DNA from: Nematostella vectensis
Lineage: Eukaryota; Cnidaria; Anthozoa; Actiniaria; Edwardsiidae
NCBI RefSeq assembly: GCF_932526225.1
Contig: NC_064035.1
Location: 11,333,296 to 11,397,295 of the forward strand
Length of the DNA: 64,000 nt
Direction of reading: 5' to 3'
Under the pieces are notes generated by a model. That model had not been told where the DNA came from. It ran no database searches and saw nothing but the letters and a program-made list of their open reading frames with translations. Numbering within the stretch: position 1 is the stretch's first letter; every line of letters starts with the position of its first letter. The position numbers and the translations under genes are program-made. Positions 34,030-45,355 of the stretch are shown here, in pieces.

Positions 34030-37000
34030 CCACTACGAGATGGGCGGTGAGCAAGTTCCTTCCTGATGTCAGAGCCCATACGTGCACGTTATGAAAGCTG
34101 ACCACGTGATGCAAGGTAGATAGATCCCGCTTCACCTCGGCTATCCTCACATCCCGAGGAACGCCTGCATGTTAAAGATGTTAAATTGGAAAGTTTGAGA
34201 TGAGTTACCTTATTACACTTAATTTTCGCGTCACTTTAACTTCGCGATTTTAAAAGATTCGCTAAAATAAAGTGACGCAAAAATTAAGAGTCGCGAAAAT
34301 TAGGATGCACGAAAATTAAGTGAGTATAAAGAAGCCTTTGGGGGACTATTGGTCTATTTAGTCATCTAATGTTTATATACTACGGTAAATCTAAATTTAG
34401 CCCATGCATCATTTTGTTACTAATTGTTTCAGTTTTGATGATTACAGCACATTTCAATTCCACTTGTTTTGCTTGATTTATTATCCCCAAATCGCGAAAA
34501 TAAAATGATCTGATTTTTACGAAAATAGAAAAAAACTCGAAAATAAAGTGTCGCGAAATATCGCCATCTCAAAATCGCGAAATTCTGAATTAGTCTCGAA
34601 AATTAAGTGTGGTAATCAGGTAGATTGGGATGTTTATCTAAAGTTCACCTACCTGGAGCGTCTGAGCTCTTGAAAGATAAGTTATAAATAGTCAAGTTTC
34701 GAAATCGAAAATGACCGCTAGACAGATTAATTGAGGGCGTATTTTACAGTGTTAGCTTCGGCGTGAAGTTAACTATTCACAAATTCCGGCATTACTAAAA
34801 AGCGGAACCGGCGGAACCAGTATATTTCGCTTAGTTATAGGGGTAGGGATTTCATACTAGGATCACCATTTATTTCCTTTCTAATCTAAACAAGAAAAAA
34901 ACATTCAGTTGTGAAATGCTAAGACAACATCACTAAGCGCAGATGTGCTACATTATTTCTCTTTTTAGTAATGCCGCACAAATTCCAACGAGAAACTACC
35001 GATCCTGAAAATCATACAATGATTGTTCTTGTAAATACTTCGTTTTCTTGAGAAAATTTATGATTAATTTTTTTTCACGTCGAGGCTGACACTGGGCTAT
35101 TGAGATCTCGGGTTTTCTGCTCCAATGATCAGCTCTCCCAAACAAAAACAACTAGGTTTTTAAAACGCTACAAAAGCACCAGGTAACGTTGCTTCTTAAA
35201 TAGGGATATAAAGATAGCTCTTATAAGGGTACTTCGAATACCTTATTTAGGAAATTTAGTAATTTTTATCCCTACCTTCAAATAAGATATTGAAGGAATC
35301 TCTTATGACGGCGTAGGTGGTAACGAGAACAATCACAGCGCCAACCAGGCTACAGATGGCGTCTGCTTTCTGCCACTCCGGCTGCAAGTGAAATTGGGAT
35401 ATTTTCTTGAGAATTCCCCTTTACATAATGGTCTAATAAAGCCGCATTGTCACCAGTTTACTTCCGGTCGAATACGTAACAATCTCTAATGATTTTTAAC
35501 GGAAACTGCGGAAAATATTTCAAAATTTTAAAAGCAGTGTGTCTTTTGGAAGTTTCTTCGAGGATTTGACTGATAATTTAGAGCGGATGGCCCGTTTTAT
35601 AGCGCGGATTCTAATAGATTGTTTTGTCTTTTGATGGTTGAGGTTTCCCTGGACCTCCGGAAGTAAACTGGTGACAATGCGGCTTTAACGGCCCCACTAG
35701 TGAAGTCATACAAAAGAGGCAATTGAGAATTGTACGCTAACTTATTTTGTTTCATAGGCAATAACAATCAACAAGAGTAAGTCGCCTTGTGACATCTGGC
35801 TGGCATATCCTTTAAAAAAGCCGTGCATACCGATACCCGCAAAGCTTTTGACAGCAAGAAAAAAAATGGGGGGGGGGGATAGGGGTATGTAAATCCGCCG
35901 ATCCGCAACATTTTAGGGGCAAATCCGTGGATCCGCCTATTCACCCCCCCCCCCCCCCTCCAAAAAAAATATTTGTGCAACAAACTAGAGGCTTCGAGCA
36001 GACAAAAAAGCGCCCACCCATCCCATCTCTTTGATTGATGGATATCAAGAGAGCATAAGATATCTTATGCTCTCTTGTGGATATTATAATGTGCAGGAAA
36101 TGGGGGTGGGTATAGAATGAATCATAGCCTGCGATACATCCGGGAATAATCCTCACATCAAAGGCGATTGGTACGCAGGCTAACAATCAAATACACAGAG
36201 CAGAACACGAAATCCGGGAACTATGAGGCCAAACGACTTATATGTTGAAAGGTATTTGGAGAAAATGAAATCACACCCAGTTCACGAACACATTTCACAA
36301 GCCCCCCCCCACCCCCCCCCCCCCCCCACAAGACTTGCTCCGTGTTTCGACATTTTTCGAAGTTTGGGTATTTGCACCACAGTGCAAGGGCGGTAGGAAC
36401 AGTGTTTGTTATAGGCTGAATTCTGATAATAAACCACGATTATCTTATTTGGCTAAAATGTGCCTTGTTTGCGACGCGCTCTCCGTGTTTGATTAGAAAA
36501 CCCGGTCAATTTACGTTGCGTAATCCGAGCTACTACCCCGTGGCGCGCGCGCAAACTGTCCCCGACGCGTTTGTCGAAACGTGCCCGAATTATAAAGAAT
36601 AGTTTGCGTCGCAAACGAGGCATATTTTAACCAAATAAGAGGGAAATTCGTGGTTCAAGAATTTAGCCTACCAAACACTGTTCCTACCCTTCTTGCAAAG
36701 TGCGGGCAAAGGAAGCTAACTGGAGCGGGGCCTGGTATGAGAATGCTGAGGGTCCATGGCGGAAGATAACGAAGAATGGCGGGAAATTCCGCAACTTCAA
36801 ACACTTCACACATGCAGATCAATCAATCAATCAAGTTTATTTCACCAAATAATAGTATAATGATAATAATGCAAAAAATAGTGATAATGAGTCTACTAAA
36901 AGCACAATGCTTATGAAGTGTAGACCCCTGTCGCAGACTAAGTAGCGTCTCTACTAAAATATATATAAATGTTCTTGATTTGACTAAGGAATCCTTATTA

Positions 37001-39034
37001 TTAAATTTACATGTGGCTGATTTGATGAAATAAAGTAGAATCATATCTATAAATCAATAGCTGCTTTTTGAGAGAGGACATTGTCCTTTACAATCTTTTT
37101 GAACATATTTATTGATCTGCATTGTTTTGCTTGACAAGTGAGGTTTCTCCAGATTTTTGGACCCTTGTACGAAATTGAAAATTGGCCCCGTCTTGTTTTT
37201 CTAAGAGTTGTGCGATCAGGCGATAGTCGCATGAATTTCTCATGTTATAGCTGTGGATTGTATTATTTCTTTTAAAAAAGTTATCAAAAGTCCCCGGTAA
37301 TTGATTATTGTCGAATTTATACATGAATAATGCAGTTTCAAGGGTGTTAATGTCATACACCGTAAGAAGCCTTTCTTGTTTGAATGAGGGCTCAGTGTGA
37401 CTGAGGTAATGAGAATTTGTTATTATTCTAACGCACCTTTTTTGCAAAAGGAATATTCGTTTTAAACTTGTGTCATAATTACTTGCCCAGTTGATGTTTC
37501 CATAGTGTATGTACGGATGAACTAATGTAGAATATAAAGTTTTTAGGCTAAATTTAGGCAAATAAAAGCGAAGTTTATTCATTATTCCAACATTTTTAGT
37601 GATTTTAGTTCTGACATGGTTGATATGCGACTTCCAATTTAATTGACTATCAATGATGAGTCCTAAGAATTTAGTTTCATTTACCATCTGGATTGGTTCG
37701 TTGTTTATATCTATTTTGGTTGTGTTTCGTTTTCTTTTGCTGTTTCTGAATATAATATAGTTTGTTTTTTTAGTGTTAATTAATAATTTATTTGTCTTAA
37801 ACCATTCTGTTAGTTTAAATAGCTCGGAGTTTTCATCAATGTCCTCAGCAGATTTCGATTTGAAAATTAAGTCTGTGTCATCAGCAAAAAGAGTAAACGA
37901 AAACAGTTCCGTGGCATTAGGGACATCATAAATGTATATTAGAAATAGAAAGGGCCCAAGAATGGAACTTGGGGAACACCACAGGTTATATCATATTCTT
38001 CTGACTTTGTATCTTTATAATTAACGAATTGTTTTCGGTTTGAAAGATAATTTTGGAACCAAAGCACTGGAATTCCTCTTATACCATAAAATTGGATATT
38101 GTGGTTTATGGTGTCAAATGCCTTTGACAAGTCTAAAAAAATGCCTATAGTATTGTAGCCTTTATCAAGAGATATCTTTTCTATAAAGTCACAAACTGCC
38201 ATAACTGTTCAATGTTTGTCTCTAAATGCATACTGGTTATTATTTAGAATGTTATATTTGTTAATGAAGGAGATAAGTTGATTGTATATTGCTCTTTCAT
38301 AATTTTTTTAGAAGCATGGAAGTATTGAAATTGGTCTATAGTTACTGAATAACTCTTTTTCTCCTGATTTAAATAACGGTATGACTTTGGCTATTTTGAG
38401 TTTATCTGGCACTATACCGGCCATAATAGATTGGTTGATTAAGGTACTGAGAGGATTTGATAGTATTGAAATTGCTGCTTTGATAACCCTTATATTAATC
38501 TCATCAAATCCACACTGTTTTTATTTTTTAGAGAAAGTGTTATTTCTTTTATTTCATCAGGCGTGGTAAGACGGAAGAGCAAATTATTGCTATAGTTACC
38601 CTTTAAGTATGATTTTATATCGATGTTCGTATTTTCAATATTTTTTTAGAGGTTTGGCCCTATATTTGTAAAATAATCAGTAAATTTATCAGCAATTTGA
38701 AATTTCTTGGTTGTTATTTTTAAATATATCTGGATAGTTCGATTTTTTAATGTTTTTTTTTTTTTCAATAGGGAATTTAGTATCTTCCATGTGTTTTTAG
38801 CATCCATTTTTGATTTTTCAAGACTATCAGTGAAGTGGTCTCGTTTCGCTATTCTAAGTAGGCTATTTAGTTTATTTCTGTACTGTTTGAATTTGTTAAA
38901 ATTCGATTCTGAAGGTAATTCTAGTGATTTCTTGTACAATTTGTGTTTTTAGTGAATTGATTTTAGGAGACCATTTGTTATCCATGGTTTAGAGTTTATT
39001 TTCTTATTACGAAATTTCTTTAGAGGGAAACAAG

Positions 39035-39111
<77 letters not shown>

Positions 39112-42100
39112 ATTTTGTAAGAAACTATTGTATGAGTCATTTACATTTTCCTTGAATACTACATTATCCCAGTTTATTTGGTCTATTTCGCCTAGAACGT
39201 TATCTATGCATAAGTCATTCATAATTCTTTTGTAGGTATACATATTGCGTTTTTCCTTGTCTTGTTTTGTTTTACCAGTTTTTGTTATATGGAATATAGG
39301 AATGTGGTCAGATATGTCTGCACATAATAATCCACTGAATGAGTCTTGCATGTTTATATTGTTAGTAAAAATATTGTCAATAAGTGTTGCGCTATGAGTT
39401 GTTATTCTGGTAGGTTTGCTTATAGTAGGAATCATCAAAGAAGAGTACATAATATCAAGAAATTGCCTTGTTAATTCATGATATTCAATATTTATAAGGT
39501 TCAAATTAAAATTACCAAGAATATAGCATTTTTTGTTTTCAGTGTTTAGTGTTGTTGTTAAAGTTCCAGATGTATAATCCTATACCGACACCTTTTTTCT
39601 CGTATCTATTTTTATGAATAAATTCATAATTGGGGAACTTAAGTAGATTAGAAAGGTCAAGATCTGTAAGCCAAGTTTCAGTTATATCAATAACGCCAGA
39701 ATCTAAATTAATTGAGAGGACATTAGGTCAATGGAGCTAAAGTTTTTTTTTCCAAACTCCTTGCATTTATGTGAAGTAATGAAAAGCAATTTGATGAATT
39801 TATTGCTTCCCTGTCTAATGTATGATTAAATTCTTTATCAAGTAAATATCTATCGTCCGGAGAGTATAAAAACTCATTATGATTGGAGTGGTTGAGTGTA
39901 TCATTATATTTATCATAGAGAGTAGAGGGATTAACATGTAATTCGTCTACATGTTGACTTATTGAATCCATCCTAGTTCGCTCATAAAGAAATTCATTGT
40001 TATTTTGGTTTGAAAAGGGAATTGAATCTAGATGATCAGTGTTTTGTTCATTCCGATTTTCAGGGTCCAAAACTCTGGAGCAATTCACAGCTTGTTGATT
40101 ATTATTGCAGCAAGAAATCGATTCGCTTTCATTACTAACATCATTTAAACAACTGTAACAATTTTGCCTGTCATCTATAGACAGAGCTACACAGATAGGT
40201 AACTTTGACCAAACAGAGATCATAGCTGTTCGTTTACTCTACTTTATGGTCTCATATTACTATTAATCTTTGCCAAACTAGAAAGTACTAGCATTCGACA
40301 TCATTCTTCGAAATAAGTGTAATAACTTAAGTCGTATAATATTCGTAGCAACAGGAGATTTAAAAAAAGAGACAGTACCTATCCATTCATTCCATCTTCC
40401 ATTTACTGTTACGTCCAATTGTAAATATGGACGGGTATTGAAAAGCTGCTCCTATTTCTTATGAGCTGGTCATTTCCTACCGGAATCATGTCTTACCAAG
40501 TGGTAGGTTAATTAAAATTATAAGAATAAGGAAGCAGACCATTCTTGTTTTTACTCCTCCCCTTCTGGAAAATTGTGTACCCACATATGAAGGCAAACTT
40601 ATTATGTATTTTTCAGCTTATATCTTGCATATATTGACATGCTTTGGTTCCCCCTTTAAGCACCTTCTAATATCACCCCAAATTCTATTTATTTATCGAT
40701 TTATCTCATTTTAGGACTTTATTAAAAGATTCGGATAGACATTTGTGTTTCTGTAACCCTATTTGTGGGTCTCCCTTCAATGAGGAGAAACTTCTGATGA
40801 TTATACCAGCAAGGATGTCCAGAGATCCTCTCTAGAAGAGCACAAGATGCAAGGGAAAAGTGGAGAAGACTGTTTTCCTTGCATTTAATAGGATTTTTTG
40901 TAGTACTCGTTATCCCAAGAACCTTAAAATCGAATTTTTATCAATTTAAACATATTTATATTTCAAAATTTTGAGCTGCATAGGCAAATTAAAACATAAG
41001 CACATTAACGCAAGGGTAACCTCCAAAAACCAGAGCCTTTCACTTGTCTCTCCGTAAAATGAGTGCATGTAAGAGACATGCTGCATATGAAACAAGAAGA
41101 TGCAATCGATCATACATCCCCCCTCCTCATTAAAATGCAAATAGCAAGGAACACAAATAACACAAAGGCTTTTAATGCTGTCAGTTAAAACTCACAAAGG
41201 AAAAATATGAGGGAGGGATGGCGGGAGAGTCCTTATATTCCTGGATGTGTGAACGCCTTCCTGGGATGTGATATAAGTAAAAAAGCGAGTTCACTAAGTA
41301 ATCATGTGACGTTTTGATTGGTAATCTTATGTCAAAATAATATCAGAAATGGCTCTGGCCGTCACACCCGAAGGGACAAAAAATCTTTCAATGAAAAACC
41401 CTGACATTTATGGCTAATTCTCATAATTTCTTATTAGTGCAAGTCACCAATTAGTGTTTTGTACCTTGATTTTGATGATAAGTCCTGCAAGCAGAACGCC
41501 AAATGCATATATGATGTCCCCTATCGTGTGAAGAAACGCAGCGCGTATGTTGATGTTACCCTCACAATTGTCATTCTTCTCATAGCTGCCATGACTGTGG
41601 TGATGACGCCCAACCCCACTCAACATAAAGGCAAGGCTAAAAGCATAAGGCTTCATGTGATTGAGTTATCAATTGTTATGCAGGAAGTTCACATAACAGA
41701 GCAAGACTATTTGATTACGTGAGAGAGCGAGAAAGGAAGGTATAAAAGGGTTATCATGATAGGTCAATATAAGATAGTCATGTGACAAGCAATGACAGGT
41801 TCAAATGGCAGGAAATCTGTCAGATAATGGTCCAAAGCAAACTGTTGATGGACATCACAAAGCAAGAGAGGTATGGACTATATTAAACAAATTTGTCAAC
41901 TAACAATAAATAGAGTTCTAATGTTCTACACAAGACATAATGGTCACCTGGTCAGACAGTGATAAGTTAACTCACACAATATTTGCAGCGCAGGTGAAGC
42001 CAGCAGTTATCATCATGACATCAGCGTTCACGTGATCTGAGTGGCCCATGGCTGTCCCAGCAAGCAGTCTGAGGACAGCCTCGTACACCAGTACACCGGT

Positions 42101-43944
42101 CAGCAGCCAAAGCATAAGGATGACAAGGCATGCCCCCAGGATCTCTAGGTAAGTAGCCAAGAGTCAGAAAGTCATTTCTTCACAGACACCCGGCTATTTC
42201 AGACACCTCGTTATTATGGACAACTAGGTATTGATGACAAAAAAGCATTCCAAGATCTCTAGATATATAAGAAGTTATAATAGAAACTTAGGCACCTCCC
42301 TGTTGAAGAAAATTGACTAAAAGTAGCTCCTCTCTATAACAACACCCACTTAAAAGTGGTGCATTATTATAACACCATTATTACTGGTATCTAGTTAATT
42401 TGGACTTAATTGTTTGCTTTTTAACCCTGCTAAAAATATTTGATGTATTTCTAGAGTCACAGTAGCATTAAAGCAGTCAATTTTCAATGTCTTGAGGTAC
42501 GATTTGAAAGCGGGTGGTAGTCATATCCTCTAGCCCAACCCTCCTCCTCGGCGCTAATGGAACTGCCAATAGGGGCTTGGGCCAAGCTTACCTGCACGAA
42601 AGTACCCGTATGTCTTCTGACTATTAGGTTTCCAGCCTGCGATCCATGCGGCCAGCAGACTTGCTAGTAAGCTGTTGAGGTCAAAGAGCTGGTGTAGGGC
42701 ATCGTTCATAACAGCAAGGCTATTAGCGATTACCCCTCCTGTTGATAAAAAGATAAGGCTATGTGAGTTCAAAAACAAGATAATAATGATGATGATGATG
42801 ATAATGATAATAATGATGATAATGATGATAATCATGATAACAATGATGACAATGATTACAATAATGATAATGATGATAATGATGAATTTATTTAAACCTT
42901 TTACAAGTTACGACTGATTCAAAGGCTGATTATATAAATAAATATTGAACGCGCAGATAATAGTGACTTAACAAATAGGCTTTTTCTTTACAGTTACAAA
43001 ATTAGAGAATCGGTCAATATTATCGGAGAGGACAAATGTCAAGTGAAAAGGAGATTGGGAACTAGGATTGTCTACCAGTTCCGCTTTAATCTTCACTTCT
43101 CGTCAAAATGATCACGCCTTAAACTTCTGGCTAGCACTCTGTGTAGTATTGAACATTGCTAGTGATAACATAGTTTCTTGCATTAATTGTCCCAGAGTAA
43201 GTGATTTGAGATCAATAACAGCATCAATAGTAGCATGCTGTCGACACAAAATAGACACTTCATTTTCAACATACTTCATTTTTACTTCACTTCATTTTCA
43301 ACATACTTCATTTTTACTTCACTTCATTCTCAACATACACTCTTTTTTATAAGAACGACCAGCCTGAGATTTTTCCAATTTTTAAGAACATGCTAAGAAC
43401 ATGCCGAGGATCAGATAGTGACAAAATATCTTTTGTGTGATTATCTTCCTAATTATTCATTGGATATTATATTTTTATATACACTTAAATTTAAGAACAT
43501 CGATTATAACGGCCTTAAAATGTTCAAAAAACACGGCCCAGCCTCATCGAAAATAAGACGTTCTTATAAAAAAGAGAGTGTGTCGTTCATCGGTCCGACT
43601 ATTACTCACAATCAAAACAAAGCCCTTCCAAAAAAGTTTCGTTGATCGAGTATATCAATTGTTTTTCTTTCAAAGGATGGTAAAGGACGAATGAAGTCTA
43701 TCCCTGAAGACCTGGGGGCGGTTCCTGAGAGCAGGTAAGTGCTAACCCAGGGATAAATCTCGACATTTGAATGGATTAAAGGGGCATTCATCCCTGGGTT
43801 AGCGTTAACTTGCTTTCTAGGAACCCGGCCCTGGACTTTTTGCTTTAACAGGGATGACGTTTTATTGAAATTTTTGTTGTGGCCGCATTTTCTTGATAAC
43901 CAAATCCAATACCGAACAGGAAGTATATTCCGAGCTATTACTAG

Positions 43945-44013
<69 letters not shown>

Positions 44014-44025
44014 GCAACAGCAGCC

Positions 44026-44062
<37 letters not shown>

Positions 44063-45355
44063 AGACACAAAGAATAACTAAAAACTTGTTCGAATTTTGG
44101 TCGAGCTGAACGAGTTAGCGAACAGTGTTGAAGGTGTGAGTGTGTTTTTAAGATTCACACGACGTGTGCACTGCTTCCTTTAAGGGTTTTCTTTTAAGAA
44201 AGAAATAATTATAAAAAGAGGCGAAAGAGATATAAATTTTAGAGGCTAATATGTACAGAAGAATGAAGTGAATATCTTGAAGGTGCTACGTGTTAATTGT
44301 GTCCAAGTCATATCAAAGTCAGGCCAACGAGCCGTGAGAATGACACTCGTTCTTAGCAGCTGTGTACTGATCCCACACTCGCCTGGCAGCATAAATTGAA
44401 CCCAATACACTTATCGTAATGGCTGTTAAAGCCAAAATACTCTAAAAAATAACAAAACTTCAGAAACCTTTTAAAATATAATGTTTCAGCTTCTAGATTT
44501 CATCGAGCAATTTTTTTGTATTATTTCCGTGTTATTGTCACCATTGTCCTTTTGCTACACGTTAGTAGCGTACATTTTCGCTGTACGTTCGTTGTTTTTT
44601 TAATGCTAACTTTTTATGTCTTCCCTTGGCATTATGGTATTTCTTTGTCTATGAAAAGGTATTTAAACTTCAAGTATAGGCTGCCGGGTGTGATGAGATG
44701 AGATTTATTTCGTGAGATTAATTTCGCGAGATTTATTTCGTGAGATTTATTTCGTGAGATTTATTTCGCGCGATAACAGAAAGACACTGCAGAGTCAGCT
44801 GGCCCATTGAAAATGTTTACTCAAGAGGACAAAAAAGTCCCCAAGAGTATTCTCGCATCCATTATTTTGCATAGTCACTACAAAATGTGCGGCATTAAGA
44901 AATTTGTATTTTGTCTAGATAGACTTTCTCTTGTAAATTAAAAACAAAATGAGTAAGAACGAGATTATTCTAGAAATAAAACATTTACATACTAGCCAAG
45001 AAAAAGTTTGATAATTCAGACGTGAAAATAAGATAATAGAATGTGTTACAGATATATGTTCTTTGGGAAAATAATATCACGTTAGACATGCCGTTTTAAA
45101 TCAAATCTTGTCCAGAAATGAAACCAATTAGGAATGAACTAGAAGCTTACCGGTTACTTCGCAAGCAATGAAGACAACACAAAATAGCGTAGCAATAATG
45201 AGTCTCCTCTTTCCATCCTGTGGGTCATTAGCGGGCTCGCAGACAAACGTACATGGCTCCTCCATGTCGGATGCTACTCGGGTGTACTCCTTCGCCTGGG
45301 CCTTCTTCTTCATCGTAGATTGGTCCTCGAGTTCACCAATTAGAGGCAAATGCAT
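34030..45355 (-). CDS. SLC30A: ZnT-type zinc transporter (SLC30 family, ZnT2/3/4/8-like), 3' end not found
   Basis: Six exons with consistent phases: 45355-45151 (in-frame upstream Met at 45433), 42738-42592, 42144-41976, 41636-41465, 35381-35276, 34164-34030. Cation diffusion facilitators of this subgroup exchange protons for zinc and load vesicles. The order matches: TM1 (RLIIATLFCVVFIACEVTG), TM2 with the metal site DALHQLFDL (His-x3-Asp), TM3 (EILGACLVILMLWLLTGVLV), TM4 ending AANIVLAFML, a His-containing loop (RHHHSHG), TM5 with HTIGD (the second His-x3-Asp pair), TM6 (CSLVGAVIVLVTTYAVIRD), then the cytosolic domain GVPRDVRIAEVK and FHNVHVWALTSG. The four transport-site residues are intact. 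The last conserved strand (the TIQIE region of vertebrate ZnTs) was not found below 34030. The 6-kb intron between TM5 and TM6 exons holds a LINE and MITEs. The first-exon start is uncertain. Confidence 0.9.
34206..34622. mobile_element. MITE with TTAATTTTCGCG-type arms in ZnT intron
   Basis: The left end, TACCTTATTACACTTAATTT, and the complement of the right end, TACCTGATTACCACACTTAA, are imperfect inverted repeats. The interior is full of TCGCGAAA/AAAATTAAG motifs in both orientations. About 417 bp, non-coding, 40 bp upstream (in gene sense) of the last recognised ZnT exon. Confidence 0.6.
35437..35687. mobile_element. MITE family B copy 1 (TA duplication)
   Basis: Perfect terminal inverted repeats of about 30 bp: TAAAGCCGCATTGTCACCAG at the left, its exact complement CTGGTGACAATGCGGCTTTA at the right. 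The outer TA fits a mariner-type target duplication. 251 bp. A second copy lies at 56560-56808. Confidence 0.85.
35858..35970. repeat. Inverted repeat with G/C homopolymer arms
   Basis: An A-run followed by a G-run (about 35859-35878) is mirrored by a C-run and A-run (about 35943-35970). Between them are two ATCCGCCGATCCG-like motifs. Similar ATCCGCCGATCC text occurs near 55460. A possible short repeat family; the homopolymers may be assembly-sensitive. Confidence 0.4.
36381..36703. mobile_element. Palindromic MITE, arms of about 95 bp
   Basis: The left arm contains GGTAGGAACAGTGTTTG, then CTTATTTGG and GTTTGCGACGC. The right arm is the inverted counterpart (GCGTCGCAAAC, CCAAATAAG, CAAACACTGTTCCTACC). 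The ends read AGTGCAAGGG and the complement GCACTTTGCAAGAAGGG. About 323 bp, non-coding, in the ZnT intron just outside the LINE 3' end. Confidence 0.75.
36818..40250 (-). mobile_element. Non-LTR retrotransposon (LINE; CR1/L2/Jockey-type), degraded
   Basis: Minus-strand fragments in order. 40223-39723: N-terminal region ending in LLHINARSLEKK, the usual start of the endonuclease domain. 39504-39109: C-terminal part of the APE endonuclease with LIDNIFTN and the SDHIPI catalytic motif. 38939-38646: linker. 38202-37939: reverse transcriptase with FLDLSKAFDTINH and GVPQ. About 37900-37870: the catalytic FADDT motif. 37687-37109: RT thumb and C-terminal part (KFLGLIIDSQLNWKSHI). Frames are broken by shifts and stops and much of the endonuclease core is missing, so it cannot be autonomous. 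The 3' end at about 36818-36836 is a short (ATCA)n run, i.e. a (TTGA)-type tail as in CR1/L2-like elements rather than poly(A). An (AT)n tract sits inside the coding region at 39039-39108. It is in the ZnT intron, same strand as the host gene. Confidence 0.9.
39039..39108. repeat. (AT)n microsatellite inside the LINE coding region
   Basis: 70 bp of AT dinucleotides between the endonuclease part and the ETCFPLKKFRNKK linker. The frames on the two sides differ. Confidence 0.97.
40251..41464. other. ZnT intron sequence, nothing recognised
   Basis: AT-rich intron between the LINE 5' side and the ZnT TM5 exon. Only short open frames without coding character. Confidence 0.6.
42779..42892. repeat. 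(GAT/ATG)n imperfect trinucleotide microsatellite
   Basis: About 110 bp of GAT-rich triplets (GATAATGATGATGATGATGA and variants) in the ZnT intron 5' of the TM2 exon. Confidence 0.95.
43257..43340. repeat. 32-bp tandem repeat, about 2.6 copies
   Basis: The unit contains CTTCATTTTCAACATACTTC and TTTTTACTTCA. It lies in the ZnT intron and abuts the next element. Confidence 0.85.
43336..43582. mobile_element. MITE family C copy 1
   Basis: The left end TACACTCTTTTTTATAAGAA is mirrored by TTCTTATAAAAAAGAGAGTG at the right. About 246 bp. A related element with the same termini and inner block (AGAACATGCTAAGAACATGC-like) lies at 56981-57148. In the ZnT intron. Confidence 0.7.
43712..43834. mobile_element. 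Hairpin MITE, about 123 bp
   Basis: The left arm (GGGGGCGGTTCCTGAGAGCA then GCTAACCCAGGGAT) pairs with the right arm (ATCCCTGGGTTAGC then CTAGGAACCCGGCCC). The ends form a long imperfect hairpin. In the ZnT intron. Confidence 0.65.
43948..44065. repeat. (CAA)n microsatellite
   Basis: About 118 bp of ACA/CAA triplets with a few CAG and CCA interruptions. The poly-Gln, poly-Asn and, on the other strand, poly-Cys and poly-Leu frames across it are artefacts of the repeat. Confidence 0.97.
44319..44441 (-). CDS. Candidate terminal exon with one membrane segment, gene unknown
   Basis: On the minus strand a good acceptor (TTTTTTAG) is followed by 40 codons and a stop. The peptide has a hydrophobic segment (ILALTAITISVLGSIYAA), then RRVWDQYTAAKNECHSHG. 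It lies in the first ZnT intron, same strand. Its phase 0 does not match the phase-1 ZnT donor at 45151. It may be the last exon of a nested small membrane protein gene, or chance. No partner exon found. Confidence 0.3.
   Translation of the reverse strand, partial: SILALTAITISVLGSIYAARRVWDQYTAAKNECHSHGSLA
44694..44775. repeat. 16-bp tandem repeat, about 5 copies
   Basis: The unit is GAGATTTATTTCGTGA with TTTCGCGA and TTAATTTCGCGA variants. The TTTCGCG text resembles motifs in the 34206-34622 element. In the first ZnT intron. Confidence 0.85.

Noticed and set aside
43612..44081. Poly-Gln, poly-Asn, poly-Cys and poly-Leu frames
   Set aside because: They only exist because of the (CAA)n microsatellite and lie in an intron.
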